Below are positions 1 to 8,502 of a stretch of 64,000 nt of DNA, in pieces; the first letter of the stretch is position 1, and every line of letters starts with the position of its first letter. The stretch is from Elusimicrobiota bacterium. Its GTDB lineage: Bacteria > Elusimicrobiota > Elusimicrobia > F11. The stretch is from NCBI GenBank assembly GCA_022072025.1, contig JAJVIP010000007.1, forward strand, positions 1-64,000, in the 5' to 3' direction. Below the pieces are notes generated by a model. That model saw only the letters and a program-made list of their open reading frames with translations. It was not told the origin of the DNA and made no database searches. A program made the position numbers and the translations under genes.

Positions 1-127
1 GAAAAGCCGGGTGCCACTTTATGTGCTCAGTAAAAGAATTATGTGAACAGTCCTCGTTCATGGCTGTTCGTTTCTTCGACTTCTCCGTCGATCTAAAATG
101 CCCTAGGGAAACTCGCCACATAAGCAT
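1..127 (-). CDS. Partial phage tail-region protein (N-terminal 42 codons)
   Basis: An open frame starts with ATG at 125-127 and runs off the left edge of the window (MLMWRVSLGHFRSTEK...). The start shares a base with the stop of the large tail protein upstream (TGATG), an arrangement typical of translational coupling, and an AGG-type ribosome site lies a few bases before it. The position after the tail-tip gene suggests another tail or baseplate component. Too little is present to assign a family. Confidence 0.45.
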   Translation of the reverse strand, partial: MLMWRVSLGHFRSTEKSKKRTAMNEDCSHNSFTEHIKWHPAF

Positions 128-2868
128 CAGACCTCCACCAAGTCAAACTCGGTTCGCATGTCCATGAGCGAATGGGCGATCCCAACCACACGGGCATCGA
201 ATGGCTGGCCAATTTGACGGGGCGAGTTGACGTTGATCGACACGCGGTCGCCCAATTCCATTTCGGGCAGGAACCGCGTAGTCAGGGTGGTGCGACGTTT
301 CGGGAGGTGATAGCGAGCGAAGTAACGCTTCGCCATGACCGTGGCCAAATCCACATCGGTTTGAAAAACAAGATTTCCGCCGCCCACAGAAAGCGACCGG
401 ACGCCGTATCGTTCAATGCTCGTCGGCGAGGCTTCACTTTCGCTTGCCGAATCCACCTCTTTGACAAATGTGCCGAAGGAAGCGCGAATAGTGTTATAGA
501 CGCGATCCCACCCCGGGGTGGCACTCGCTACCTTTTCGACGTTGGTGTCATCGAGAACAAGGACAGAAGTTGCGGGGATGGTTTTGTTTCGAAAAAAGAA
601 GGCCCCGTCACCGTCCAATCCGATTTCGTAGTCAGCAATCTTGGCGAGTTCCTTGATCACATCAAGAATAGATTGCGTTCCAAAATTCGCCATTGAAACG
701 AGGACACTGCGGGTTTTGAAGTTGATAAGGCTCTCACGTTGAATGGGAGCGTTCACCCCCGACGCGCTAAAGAGAGAAATGAAAATAAGTTTTTCAGTGC
801 GGACGGCGAAATTCGTGAAAGCGTATTCATCGGTCTGGATGGTTTCGCCCGGGCCAAGACCCTGGTAATAACTGAATCCGGAGGGCGAGTTGGCCACCGC
901 TGCCGTGAACCGTTGCAATTGTCCATCGTTGGGAACGAATGTCCCCTTCCAAGTGTCCCAGGACACCATGCCGGACCCGGCGTCAATAACGTTGGAGACG
1001 CCAAGAACGGGAAGAAATAATCGTTTGGCCGCAACCAAATCAGCGTCTTCCGTTGCGGTGATCTGGATTTTGAATTTGATGAAACGCGGAAAGGTAACGT
1101 TCGTAAAGGATCCCAGATTGGATCCGTTGGCGACGGATTGAGGCGCGGTGTAACCGATTCCATCAGCGCTCCAAGAAAAGAAATATTGGACAGCGGACGC
1201 ACTGCCGATGAGGTCTGCAAAAAAAGCTCCCAGCGTGTTAATAAGGGAAAAGCTGGTCAGGCCCGCCAGGTGAACGCCGTAATCAATGACCTTCTCCCAA
1301 GTACCGACCGGCAAGCCTGCGCTCGATCCGTTGTAGCGGAGATAATCCAATTGGAAATTGGTTTGGGTGAAGGCAAGGGCATGGAGATAAACACCCGCCG
1401 AGCCTCCGGCCGGCGCCAATCCCAACGCGCCGGATCCCACTTGCGTCCCATCAATGAACAGCTGCCAGGTGCTCGCAACCATGTTCATTTGAAGTCGAAG
1501 GTTCCGGAAGGTTGTGAGGTCGGTGGCGAATGGCCCGAAGGTGCTTCCGCCTGTTTGAACCCGGATTTGATTCGTGTTTTGGATGAAGATTTGTGCGCCT
1601 TTGGAATTGAGGAGTGCGAAGGAGCCGATCTCAATCTGGCCGTTAATCTGCGTGACCTTAATGCGGACGGAGATGGACCGCGAAAGACCGTTGCCGTCTT
1701 CCTTGAGGTTTTCGAGATGGTAGAAACTCGTTGGCGCATTGACCGACAGGATTCCGTTGGCAACGGTTCGGGTGACGCCTGCGGCATCATTCAGATTTTC
1801 AATCCAAGGGTTGCTTAGTCCTTCACCAACTTTTTCCTTTTCCTCAGCAGGCAGGAACAATCCCTCATATTGAGATGTCCACAGGGGCGTGATGGCGTCT
1901 GGAACGCGAACGAAATTGAGTCGGTCCACCGACGCGGCTTGCCATTTCGCCTTGGTGTCAAAGGCATCGATGGTGAGAAGACCATCGCCGCTGGGCGGCG
2001 CCTCCTCGACGGCCACCTTGGCTCCGCGCAATTCATATTGATTGAAATCTGTTTGGAGTGTGTGGAGGATTTCGCGCTCCACTGGCGGTTCAAAAACCAC
2101 CGGCTCAACCACGCCAACTGGAACTTGCGGAACGGTCGCCAGAAGATCATTGACGACTTGATGAATCTCCTGGTCTTTCTTCCAGATCACATAGTCTGCG
2201 CGGACTTCTTGGCCTGGACCCGGCTGAGCCGAGATAAACGTGATCTTGCCCGGTTGGAGAGGATCGTTCATATTGGACAATGAGTAGCGGAGTCCTGGTC
2301 GGAGAGGCTCGCCGGCCACACGGATTTCCTTAACGGTCCCAACAGGATACTGCGACGTGAGAAATTCCGATTGGACACCATCGCCCACGCCCAAAAGTTC
2401 GTTGGAGACGAAGAGGCCGGCCGCCTCCCCCGATTGAGTGCGCAGAAGCGCGTCCTGGCTTTCGATGTCCAGTTGAATCGTTGGCGCGCTCGAATCCTCG
2501 TTCACATCTTCAATGACACCCATGAAGACCGGAAAGGATTCTTCGAGTCCGTTTACTGTAAGACCAAGCGTGATGCGAATTCGAGATCGATAAACGAGAA
2601 ATCCAGAAAAGCGGGTGAAAGTCCCGTCCCATTGACGGTCGGAGTTATCAACCTCAATTCGGATGTTGGAGGCCTTGAATTCGTTGAGAGCGTCGGTATC
2701 CAGTTTCCAAGAGAGCCGGTCCAGCCGCACAACCTCCGTTGTGATATCGATGGGCGAGGCTTCCCAGCCAAGTCCCGATGCGAGTCGTCGGAACAATTCA
2801 ATCTTTCGTGTCGGGTTGATGAGGTTCGATTTCTGAATCGCTTTGAAATCCGCTGAAACCGTTTTCAT
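127..2868 (-). CDS. Phage tail-tip / minor tail protein, 913 aa
   Basis: A large structural protein encoded directly after the tape measure gene (4-nt ATGA overlap), the usual place for distal-tail or tail-tip proteins of long non-contractile tails. Residues about 20-120 resemble the N-terminal part of distal tail proteins (an ELFRRLASGL segment, then beta-rich sequence). Residues about 380-510 look like a laminin-G/concanavalin-type beta-sandwich (for example QIEIGSFALLNSKG and WQLFIDGTQVGSG), which may bind carbohydrate. The C-terminal ~150 residues (LGDRVSINV, VVGIAHSLMDMRTEFDLVEV) resemble the end of phage tail-associated proteins. The role, host adsorption and tail-tip assembly, is inferred from order and composition. 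Confidence 0.7.
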   Translation of the reverse strand: MKTVSADFKAIQKSNLINPTRKIELFRRLASGLGWEASPIDITTEVVRLDRLSWKLDTDALNEFKASNIRIEVDNSDRQWDGTFTRFSGFLVYRSRIRITLGLTVNGLEESFPVFMGVIEDVNEDSSAPTIQLDIESQDALLRTQSGEAAGLFVSNELLGVGDGVQSEFLTSQYPVGTVKEIRVAGEPLRPGLRYSLSNMNDPLQPGKITFISAQPGPGQEVRADYVIWKKDQEIHQVVNDLLATVPQVPVGVVEPVVFEPPVEREILHTLQTDFNQYELRGAKVAVEEAPPSGDGLLTIDAFDTKAKWQAASVDRLNFVRVPDAITPLWTSQYEGLFLPAEEKEKVGEGLSNPWIENLNDAAGVTRTVANGILSVNAPTSFYHLENLKEDGNGLSRSISVRIKVTQINGQIEIGSFALLNSKGAQIFIQNTNQIRVQTGGSTFGPFATDLTTFRNLRLQMNMVASTWQLFIDGTQVGSGALGLAPAGGSAGVYLHALAFTQTNFQLDYLRYNGSSAGLPVGTWEKVIDYGVHLAGLTSFSLINTLGAFFADLIGSASAVQYFFSWSADGIGYTAPQSVANGSNLGSFTNVTFPRFIKFKIQITATEDADLVAAKRLFLPVLGVSNVIDAGSGMVSWDTWKGTFVPNDGQLQRFTAAVANSPSGFSYYQGLGPGETIQTDEYAFTNFAVRTEKLIFISLFSASGVNAPIQRESLINFKTRSVLVSMANFGTQSILDVIKELAKIADYEIGLDGDGAFFFRNKTIPATSVLVLDDTNVEKVASATPGWDRVYNTIRASFGTFVKEVDSASESEASPTSIERYGVRSLSVGGGNLVFQTDVDLATVMAKRYFARYHLPKRRTTLTTRFLPEMELGDRVSINVNSPRQIGQPFDARVVGIAHSLMDMRTEFDLVEV

Positions 2869-4784
2869 ACGGCCTCCCGGGCGAACCGCTCCTGCTTCGA
2901 GAGAATTGATTTGACGAGCTCTGCGCCCTCGGCAGCTCCCGCACGAGTCACCTCGGCTATGCGTTTCATGAGCAGGCGTACCTGGTCTTCGTTTGTTCCT
3001 TGAATTGAGATGTTGTTGGTCTGCGCAATTGAGACTTGGACATCCCCGCCAAATTTCCCAAGACGTTCCAAAGGAATGACCGCTTCCGGTCCGGCCTCGC
3101 CCACTTGAGCGAACGTGGGTTTGCGAACCACGCCTCCTTCGGCGAGCTTGATCCCTTTAAAAGCTCCACCCCCGATCGCGCCAACAGCAAAAATACCGCC
3201 CAACACACCAAGTCCACCGGTGGACCCGCGGAGGATCGCAGCTTCAATAGCGATGCGAGTGAACGTTTCGATAGCGGTCCGAAGCACCGACTTAAAAACG
3301 GAGTCGAAGACCGCCTGCATATTCTTTCCTTCGAGAATCACGTCCGCCATCGCATCGCCAACGGAATTGGCAAAGGTGCTGGCGACAGACTTGGCTCCTT
3401 CTTCCAGCGCTTTCATGTCCTCATCCAAAGATTCACGCGCCTCCTTGGATTTGAGCTTGGCGATTTCAACCGCGTTGATGCGGGCTTGCGTCAGTTCCTC
3501 TTCAGTAAGAATTCCCTTCGCTTTGAGCTCATCCATTTGCCGCAGACGCTGTTCCTTCTCCAACTCGATAAGTTCCAATTTCGCTTCGAGTTTTTCGCCA
3601 TCCAGTTCCAACCTCTCCGCATCAAGGCGCGTAATCGTGTCATGGGCGTCCTGCTGAGCCTTCTTTTTCTCGTCCGCTTCGCGGCGGGCCTCTTCGATGG
3701 ATTTATTCGTCATGCCGGTTTTGATTTGCTGGTCTTGTTCGAGAAGCTGACGGTTTTCCTTGGAGTACCGCTTCTGAATCTCTGCGGCTTGAGCAGCTGA
3801 CTCTTCCTCGATCGCTTGGTATTCGACGGCGAACCGTTTGTGGCGAGCCTGGGCGCCGTCAAAATTAAGCGTGAAGACTTCCTTCATGAACTCGGCAAAA
3901 TCTTTAATGTTCAGTCGTGCGTGGGCAGCCCAGTTGGCGATCACAACACCGAACATTTCGAAAAGTTGACTCACTTTGACGACAGCGCCCAACATGAGAT
4001 TGAAGGCAGGCAAAACACCGGCGCCAACAGTCTCTTTGAAATTGTCGAGTTGGTTTTTTGAGATGGCGAGCTGCTTGGCGTAGCCTTGTTGGCTCTCTGC
4101 CGCGCCAATAAATTGTTTGGAAAGAGCGTCGACCACTTCCTGAGCGGTATTGGCGTTTCCAATAAACGCGCCGAATTCATTTTTCAGCGCTCGAAGCCGA
4201 GAGGCGTCTCCTTGTAGAACAGGGCTCAAAAGCTCAAGAACGGAATTGAAATCTTTACCGGAAGCCGATGAAAGACCAAACGCCAAGCGAGTTGCTTGCA
4301 TGGCCTGTCCGACATCGCCCGTAATGCGGACCAGCCGTCCCATCGCCTCATACGTTTGCGTGTCAGAAAATTGAGTCGTCGCTTGTTGCTGTTCGGCGAA
4401 GGCCAAGATTGCTTCCTTAGATTTATCAAAGGAGCCACCGGTCGCGTCCACGGCAAAGGCCAGTCGCCGCAGAGCCTCCTCTTCCTGCAAAGCCGCGTCC
4501 GCCGACGATTTGAAAAAAGCTGTCAACCCAGCGACCGACGCGATGGCGAGAAGACTGCTGGCAAGCTGACTGGTCGCGTCTTTAACGGAATCAATTGAGC
4601 TCTTTGCTTCTTTGGTGCTCCCTACAAACTTCTTGAGACCCGTATCGATGCGGCCCGATGACTCAAACATCTCCTTGGCGAACCGATCTGAATTCTTTGC
4701 CGCCTCAACCATCATCTCAGAGAGTTTTTGGATGGTTGGCGATGCCTGGTCGATGGCCTCGAATTGAATCTGCAAACCCGGCAT
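2865..4784 (-). CDS. Phage tail tape measure protein, 639 aa
   Basis: Sets tail length and is threaded through the tail tube. The N-terminus (LQIQFEAIDQASPTIQKL) is typical of tape measure proteins. Hydrophobic stretches occur near residues 75-95 (ASSLLAIASVAGLTAFF), 260-290 and 530-550 (GGLGVLGGIFAVGAIGGGAF). A long charged coiled coil spans about residues 320-470. The C-terminus has the familiar signature FAQVGEAGPEAVIPLERLG. At 639 residues it is short for the family, which implies a short tail if length scales as usual. It lies between the tail chaperone-like gene and the tail-tip gene. Confidence 0.9.
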   Translation of the reverse strand: MPGLQIQFEAIDQASPTIQKLSEMMVEAAKNSDRFAKEMFESSGRIDTGLKKFVGSTKEAKSSIDSVKDATSQLASSLLAIASVAGLTAFFKSSADAALQEEEALRRLAFAVDATGGSFDKSKEAILAFAEQQQATTQFSDTQTYEAMGRLVRITGDVGQAMQATRLAFGLSSASGKDFNSVLELLSPVLQGDASRLRALKNEFGAFIGNANTAQEVVDALSKQFIGAAESQQGYAKQLAISKNQLDNFKETVGAGVLPAFNLMLGAVVKVSQLFEMFGVVIANWAAHARLNIKDFAEFMKEVFTLNFDGAQARHKRFAVEYQAIEEESAAQAAEIQKRYSKENRQLLEQDQQIKTGMTNKSIEEARREADEKKKAQQDAHDTITRLDAERLELDGEKLEAKLELIELEKEQRLRQMDELKAKGILTEEELTQARINAVEIAKLKSKEARESLDEDMKALEEGAKSVASTFANSVGDAMADVILEGKNMQAVFDSVFKSVLRTAIETFTRIAIEAAILRGSTGGLGVLGGIFAVGAIGGGAFKGIKLAEGGVVRKPTFAQVGEAGPEAVIPLERLGKFGGDVQVSIAQTNNISIQGTNEDQVRLLMKRIAEVTRAGAAEGAELVKSILSKQERFAREAV

Positions 4785-4785
4785 G

Positions 4786-5163
4786 TTACGGCTCCTTGAT
4801 GCCCGGGGTCGGCTCTAACGAGAAATTGATGATTTCGATGAAAAGGCCCGCCGACAATTCGTGATGAGACAGAACATCGTCGATGCAAACCGCATCTTCC
4901 TCGTCTTGAGCCGACAGTCGCGGCGATGACACGCCGGCCAGAAGAATCCGGCGCATGCGAGGTAACGTCGGGTTCGCCACGAGATCTTTAATGCGGCCGG
5001 AAAGCGCCTCTTTGTCACGGCGGGCCAATGTCCAGAGATCTTCATTCTCCTCCGCCAAAAGTAGTAGCGGCGCGCGCCGAATCTGAAAATTCATGCCGCA
5101 AACGAGAACGGACTTCTCATTTTTAAGTCTGCCCTTGAGGTCTTGGACGGAAATCGGTTGCAT
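4786..5163 (-). CDS. Putative tail assembly chaperone-like protein, 125 aa
   Basis: A small gene between the tail tube and tape measure genes, the position of lambda gpG/gpGT-type assembly chaperones. No recognised motif was found; the assignment rests on synteny. The ATG at 5163 (MQPISVQDLKGRL) is preferred over one seven codons upstream because the upstream one would overlap the tail tube gene and an AGGGA element precedes the downstream one. No second overlapping frame or clear slippery site of the lambda type was noticed. Confidence 0.6.
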   Translation of the reverse strand: MQPISVQDLKGRLKNEKSVLVCGMNFQIRRAPLLLLAEENEDLWTLARRDKEALSGRIKDLVANPTLPRMRRILLAGVSSPRLSAQDEEDAVCIDDVLSHHELSAGLFIEIINFSLEPTPGIKEP

Positions 5164-5170
5164 CGTGTCC

Positions 5171-6133
5171 CTAATAGGAAGCAACCGCGTTCGTTAAGAT
5201 CGCCTGAAGGCTGTAACCGGCCGCGAGGTTGTACTGCGCCTCGAAGGTCACGGCCGCGCCAAGCAGATCGTCTAGATTTCCAAACGGAAAGGCGGTGTAC
5301 CGGATTTCGGGCAACACAAACTCGAGCTGATTCTTGAACGTGTCTTCGATAATGTCGCCGGTGAGAATGATGTCGAGCACAGCTTGACTCGTGTCCAGGA
5401 ACTTTTGACGTTGAGCTTCGGACTCGAAATAGATTTCAAACCCGCCATCGATCAGGAACCGACCGGGCGAGAGGATGTCTCTCACATCCCGCGATTGGTT
5501 TAGCGTGCGATGTGCCACGGACCCGTTGTCGATATTCAGTGTCCAGCTCTTCACATTGAGGTCGCTGACACCGTCGATCTTGAAATCGGTTTGGAAAAAC
5601 ATCAAAGGCTTGGGAGCGCCATAATTCGGAACGAACGGAGAGGAAGCTTCCTCGGTTCTAAACAGAAGGTCTGCGTTAACCAATCCCTTTCCATCGACCG
5701 CGCCAGACAAAGCCAGCTTCTTGATAACCGTCAGCGGGTAGCGCTTTTTTGAGAGACCCCTGTCAGCAAAGAATGTGAAAGACGGCATTTGGACGCTGTT
5801 TAGCCGTGAAAAGGTGTGACGATAAACCGTCGGAGAGTTGGGAGCGTCAGGTTGGGCGGTGGCCACCGCACCCAGACATCCATAAAGAAGATCGCCGACA
5901 GTCGAGGCCTCGATGTCGATGGTTGCGAGCGTTCCGGTTCCTTCCTTAAGTCCAGGAGCCGACGGAAAACGATCCTTGAATCCCCGGATTTTTTCGTCGG
6001 GAATCGGCGTGGTTGAATAATTGAGCTCCGTCTCCGCGCCGACCGCGAGAAACTTGGATGGACTTGCCTCGGCCACCCCTCGACTGGCTTCTTTTTTGAA
6101 TCCGAAGATTTTGTGTTCTGTTGCAAACGGCAT
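5171..6133 (-). CDS. Major tail tube protein, 320 aa
   Basis: A beta-rich protein of the size and position of siphovirus major tail proteins, between the tail-terminator gene and the tape measure gene. The beginning (MPFATEHKIFGFKKEASRG) and the repeated beta-strand pattern fit the phage tail tube family. A strong AAGGAGG ribosome site lies 6 bases before the ATG. It is the first gene of the tail operon and is preceded by an attenuator-like leader at 6164-6239. Confidence 0.8.
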   Translation of the reverse strand: MPFATEHKIFGFKKEASRGVAEASPSKFLAVGAETELNYSTTPIPDEKIRGFKDRFPSAPGLKEGTGTLATIDIEASTVGDLLYGCLGAVATAQPDAPNSPTVYRHTFSRLNSVQMPSFTFFADRGLSKKRYPLTVIKKLALSGAVDGKGLVNADLLFRTEEASSPFVPNYGAPKPLMFFQTDFKIDGVSDLNVKSWTLNIDNGSVAHRTLNQSRDVRDILSPGRFLIDGGFEIYFESEAQRQKFLDTSQAVLDIILTGDIIEDTFKNQLEFVLPEIRYTAFPFGNLDDLLGAAVTFEAQYNLAAGYSLQAILTNAVASY

Positions 6134-6163
6134 TTGACGCCTCCTTACGCGTCAACCCGAAAT

Positions 6164-6239
6164 AAAAAAGGCGCTGCCACTTCGAAGAAACAAAGGAAGT
6201 GACAACGCCTCAATCGGCTTGACAGCGCTTATGTGGTGG
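6164..6239 (-). promoter_or_regulatory. Leader 1: terminator with upstream competing hairpin
   Basis: Read on the minus strand, a 14-bp stem (6196-6209 with 6170-6183, containing G-U pairs) is followed by a six-T run at 6164-6169, giving an intrinsic terminator immediately before the tail tube ribosome site. Upstream of it a small hairpin, TCAA-GCCGA-TTGA (6210-6222), is closed by GCGC/GCGT. The GCGT is also part of the 5' arm of the terminator, so the two folds are mutually exclusive. The same architecture occurs at 14327-14394. The ligand or factor is unknown. Confidence 0.6.
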
Positions 6240-6263
6240 CCTTACGGCCTTTGGCCAATTGGC

Positions 6264-6755
6264 CTATTTTCGACTGCTGGTATCAACGGTGAAAACAAAC
6301 GCGGCCGCAGTCATATCCGCGTTGATGCTAGCGACCAAATTATCCTCCGGCGGCTCCCACTCGATGGACTTAAGCGCGCTAAAAAGCACCTGTCCATTGG
6401 GCAAAGACAACTCCCCCAAATCCACATTGTCGATCAAGAGTTCCGCAATCTTTTGGGCATCCACGGTCTTTGTTCGAACGATCTCCTGGTTCGCTCCAAA
6501 GGCTCCGACAAAGACGATCCGAAAGTTATAGACGATCCGATACGTTTGACCGGTTGTGATCCGCTCCAAATTTGTCGATGGCGACGGCTTTACAAACACG
6601 GCGGGAACGTTGTCGATCAACGTTTCCAGCGCCGGGAAAAACTCCAATGCCCCCATACCGACCACTTTAAGCGCCAGGGGCCCGGACAAATTCTGGTCGA
6701 TCAACTGGACAATCCGATCAGCGATCAAGGCCTCGTGGAGCCTTGGCGCCGCCAT
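6264..6755 (-). CDS. Putative tail terminator / neck protein, 163 aa
   Basis: A small protein in the head-tail joining block, immediately before the tail tube gene, where the tail terminator (lambda gpU-like) normally lies. It has N-terminal helices and a C-terminal beta-rich part ending FVFTVDTSSRK. The function is assigned by gene order only. It follows the gp10-like gene with a one-base overlap. Two GGCC-type hairpins (about 6237-6262) lie just after its stop. Confidence 0.6.
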   Translation of the reverse strand: MAAPRLHEALIADRIVQLIDQNLSGPLALKVVGMGALEFFPALETLIDNVPAVFVKPSPSTNLERITTGQTYRIVYNFRIVFVGAFGANQEIVRTKTVDAQKIAELLIDNVDLGELSLPNGQVLFSALKSIEWEPPEDNLVASINADMTAAAFVFTVDTSSRK

Positions 6756-7231
6756 CAGCGGCCTCCCAGTTCGGACAGGGTTTCCAGTATCCGTCCATTA
6801 AAAATAAGCTCGACCCGGGGTCCGGCCTCCACAGCCGCCGGCTCCAAATACGGCTGCGGCGCAAACCCGCGGCGCTGAATGGCTCGTCCAATCACAAATG
6901 CTGCGTCTTCCACGCCGAACTTCCGCCGGGCCCACACCTTTAATTGCTGAATGTTGGGAAACTTACCGGGCTTGCTTCCGAATTCCAGCACCGATGCATA
7001 GGGAAGAGACGACCCAACCTGGCCTACGATCTGGTTCCCATCCACCGTCACCATCTGGACAATGGAAGCTCGAAGAAGACCCCGCCACACCGGCGCGTTT
7101 CGCTTCGCCAAACTTTGAACGACGATCACCGTATCCCGCATCGCCTTGAAAAGAGCCAACCTCATCCGATTCGGCATCGCATTCATCAGCGCCAATATCT
7201 CAGGGGTGCCTTTGATCGTTACTCGGATCAC
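6755..7231 (-). CDS. HK97 gp10-like head-tail joining / tail component, 158 aa
   Basis: The sequence has the pattern of the HK97-gp10 family: an N-terminal helix (MRLALFKAMRDTVIVVQSLAK) followed by AP-VWRGLLRASI and the signature YASVLEFGSKPG. Members sit between the head-closure and tail-terminator genes and join heads to tails. The ATG overlaps the previous stop by four bases, so translation is probably coupled. Confidence 0.78.
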   Translation of the reverse strand: MIRVTIKGTPEILALMNAMPNRMRLALFKAMRDTVIVVQSLAKRNAPVWRGLLRASIVQMVTVDGNQIVGQVGSSLPYASVLEFGSKPGKFPNIQQLKVWARRKFGVEDAAFVIGRAIQRRGFAPQPYLEPAAVEAGPRVELIFNGRILETLSELGGR

Positions 7232-7575
7232 GATTTTTTCTCCGCAAGATCCACTTCGATGTGATGGTCGAATATGCTTTTTACTTCAGTGACCACAAAC
7301 TCCGCTCCCGTCGCCTCATTCGTCACTTCATAATTTTCCTTGAGTCCCTCGGCTGGGAGATCCGCCACGTTCGCAAAAAGCCGGAACGATCTCTTGGGCG
7401 TTTGCCCCAACACATTCCGGTCCAAGCCCGTGCTGCCGGGATTAAATCGAGCCTTAACATTTGTACCCACAACCACATGTTCGAAAACTGGCCGCTTCGT
7501 TCCCGATACGAAGCTCTGAACCGGTTTCTTGATCGTGATGCGGTCCATCAACAAGCGTACGGGCAACGCTCTCAT
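7228..7575 (-). CDS. Putative head closure (stopper) protein, 115 aa
   Basis: A small protein, predicted beta-barrel, with the order MDRITIKKPVQSF...VKARFNP...VTEVKSIFDHHIEVDL that resembles SPP1 gp16 / HK97 gp7-like head-tail stoppers. It overlaps the connector gene upstream and the gp10-like gene downstream by four bases each. An internal ATG at MDRITIKK is an alternative start. Confidence 0.65.
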   Translation of the reverse strand: MRALPVRLLMDRITIKKPVQSFVSGTKRPVFEHVVVGTNVKARFNPGSTGLDRNVLGQTPKRSFRLFANVADLPAEGLKENYEVTNEATGAEFVVTEVKSIFDHHIEVDLAEKKS

Positions 7576-8168
7576 GGCGCGAAATCAACTGGGAATCTCT
7601 GCCCCCAGGATTCCCAAGCACGATCCAATTCGTCATTGAGCTTCTTAAATGACCGCGACTGGCTGAAATCTCCCAGGCTCTCACTATCGACAAGCGGCCC
7701 GTTTTTTGACGATAGGGCGGTTTTCGCCACGATCAAGGTGGCAATCTTTTCAATAAGCGGTGGCACTTCGTTTCGGCCATAGATCCCCGACAACGTCACA
7801 TTCCGGATCCCGGAAGGAAATGCGCCGTCTCTTAAGGTGACGCTCCCGGTTCGTTTGTTGACCACATAGGCCGATGGAGATAAGACGTCTCCATCCACGA
7901 CAACCTGCGAAATGTCCAGTACAGGAAAGCAAGGTGCGAATATTCGAATGAGATCATTACCGTCCACGTCTTCCATAAAATTCTTCGGGCGAAAACACAT
8001 GCCCGTCCTTCGATCAATTTCTTCCATCGACTCATAAATCCACGCTTGTCGAACCTCGCCAGGCGATACCTCGCCGCCTGTCGCCTCGCTCACCAACGTC
8101 GAGTTGGTATAAGCAAAGGTAACGGTCACCACGACCGGCACCGATAAGAATGAGGCGACCGCCGTCAT
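7572..8168 (-). CDS. Putative head-tail connector protein, 198 aa
   Basis: Resembles gp6/gp15-like connector proteins: residues ~35-60 (VRQAWIYESMEEIDRRTGMCF) start a helix that is followed by a beta segment (FPVLDISQVVVDG, GSVTLRDGAFPSGIRNVTLSGIYG) and C-terminal helices. The protein forms the ring docking on the portal. It lies directly before the stopper gene. Confidence rests on both motif pattern and order. Confidence 0.65.
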   Translation of the reverse strand: MTAVASFLSVPVVVTVTFAYTNSTLVSEATGGEVSPGEVRQAWIYESMEEIDRRTGMCFRPKNFMEDVDGNDLIRIFAPCFPVLDISQVVVDGDVLSPSAYVVNKRTGSVTLRDGAFPSGIRNVTLSGIYGRNEVPPLIEKIATLIVAKTALSSKNGPLVDSESLGDFSQSRSFKKLNDELDRAWESWGQRFPVDFAP

Positions 8169-8485
8169 GATTTTTCCCCAATGATTCGTTCGTCATATGC
8201 TTTCAACTTTTCCTGATAAGCCTCCGCCAATTCATCAATCGCCTCATCCTTGGCTTTGATGATCGCCGCGATGCGCTCATTTGACAACTCGCAAACCACC
8301 GCGAATCGCTCCACAAAAGCCAACGCTTCAATGAATTTTTGGTGATTGGTTTTCAGGTTCTGGATGAACCGATGCCGCTTGACTGCGGCTGTGGTTAAGG
8401 GAGCGTGGGCGGAATCCGTGAAAACAGAAACGCGGGGAGTATGATCACGGCTCCGGTGGTTGATAACGGCCAGATCTCTCTCCAC
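8165..8485 (-). CDS. Small charged helical protein of the head region, 106 aa
   Basis: Family not recognised. The C-terminal half is strongly helical and charged (KDEAIDELAEAYQEKLKAYDERI), likely a coiled coil. The proposed start is GTG at 8485 with a G-rich stretch before it. It overlaps the connector gene by four bases, which supports real translation. A role in head completion is possible but not shown. Confidence 0.55.
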   Translation of the reverse strand: MERDLAVINHRSRDHTPRVSVFTDSAHAPLTTAAVKRHRFIQNLKTNHQKFIEALAFVERFAVVCELSNERIAAIIKAKDEAIDELAEAYQEKLKAYDERIIGEKS

Positions 8486-8502
8486 AGAACCCCATCTCGC
8501 CT

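Noticed and set aside
2966-3247. Frameshifted extra tape-measure product
   Set aside because: Only an alternative frame within the tape measure gene; no slippery sequence was noticed at its start.
3036-3800. Plus-strand open frame of 254 codons
   Set aside because: Antisense to the tape measure coiled-coil region, where long antisense frames are expected.
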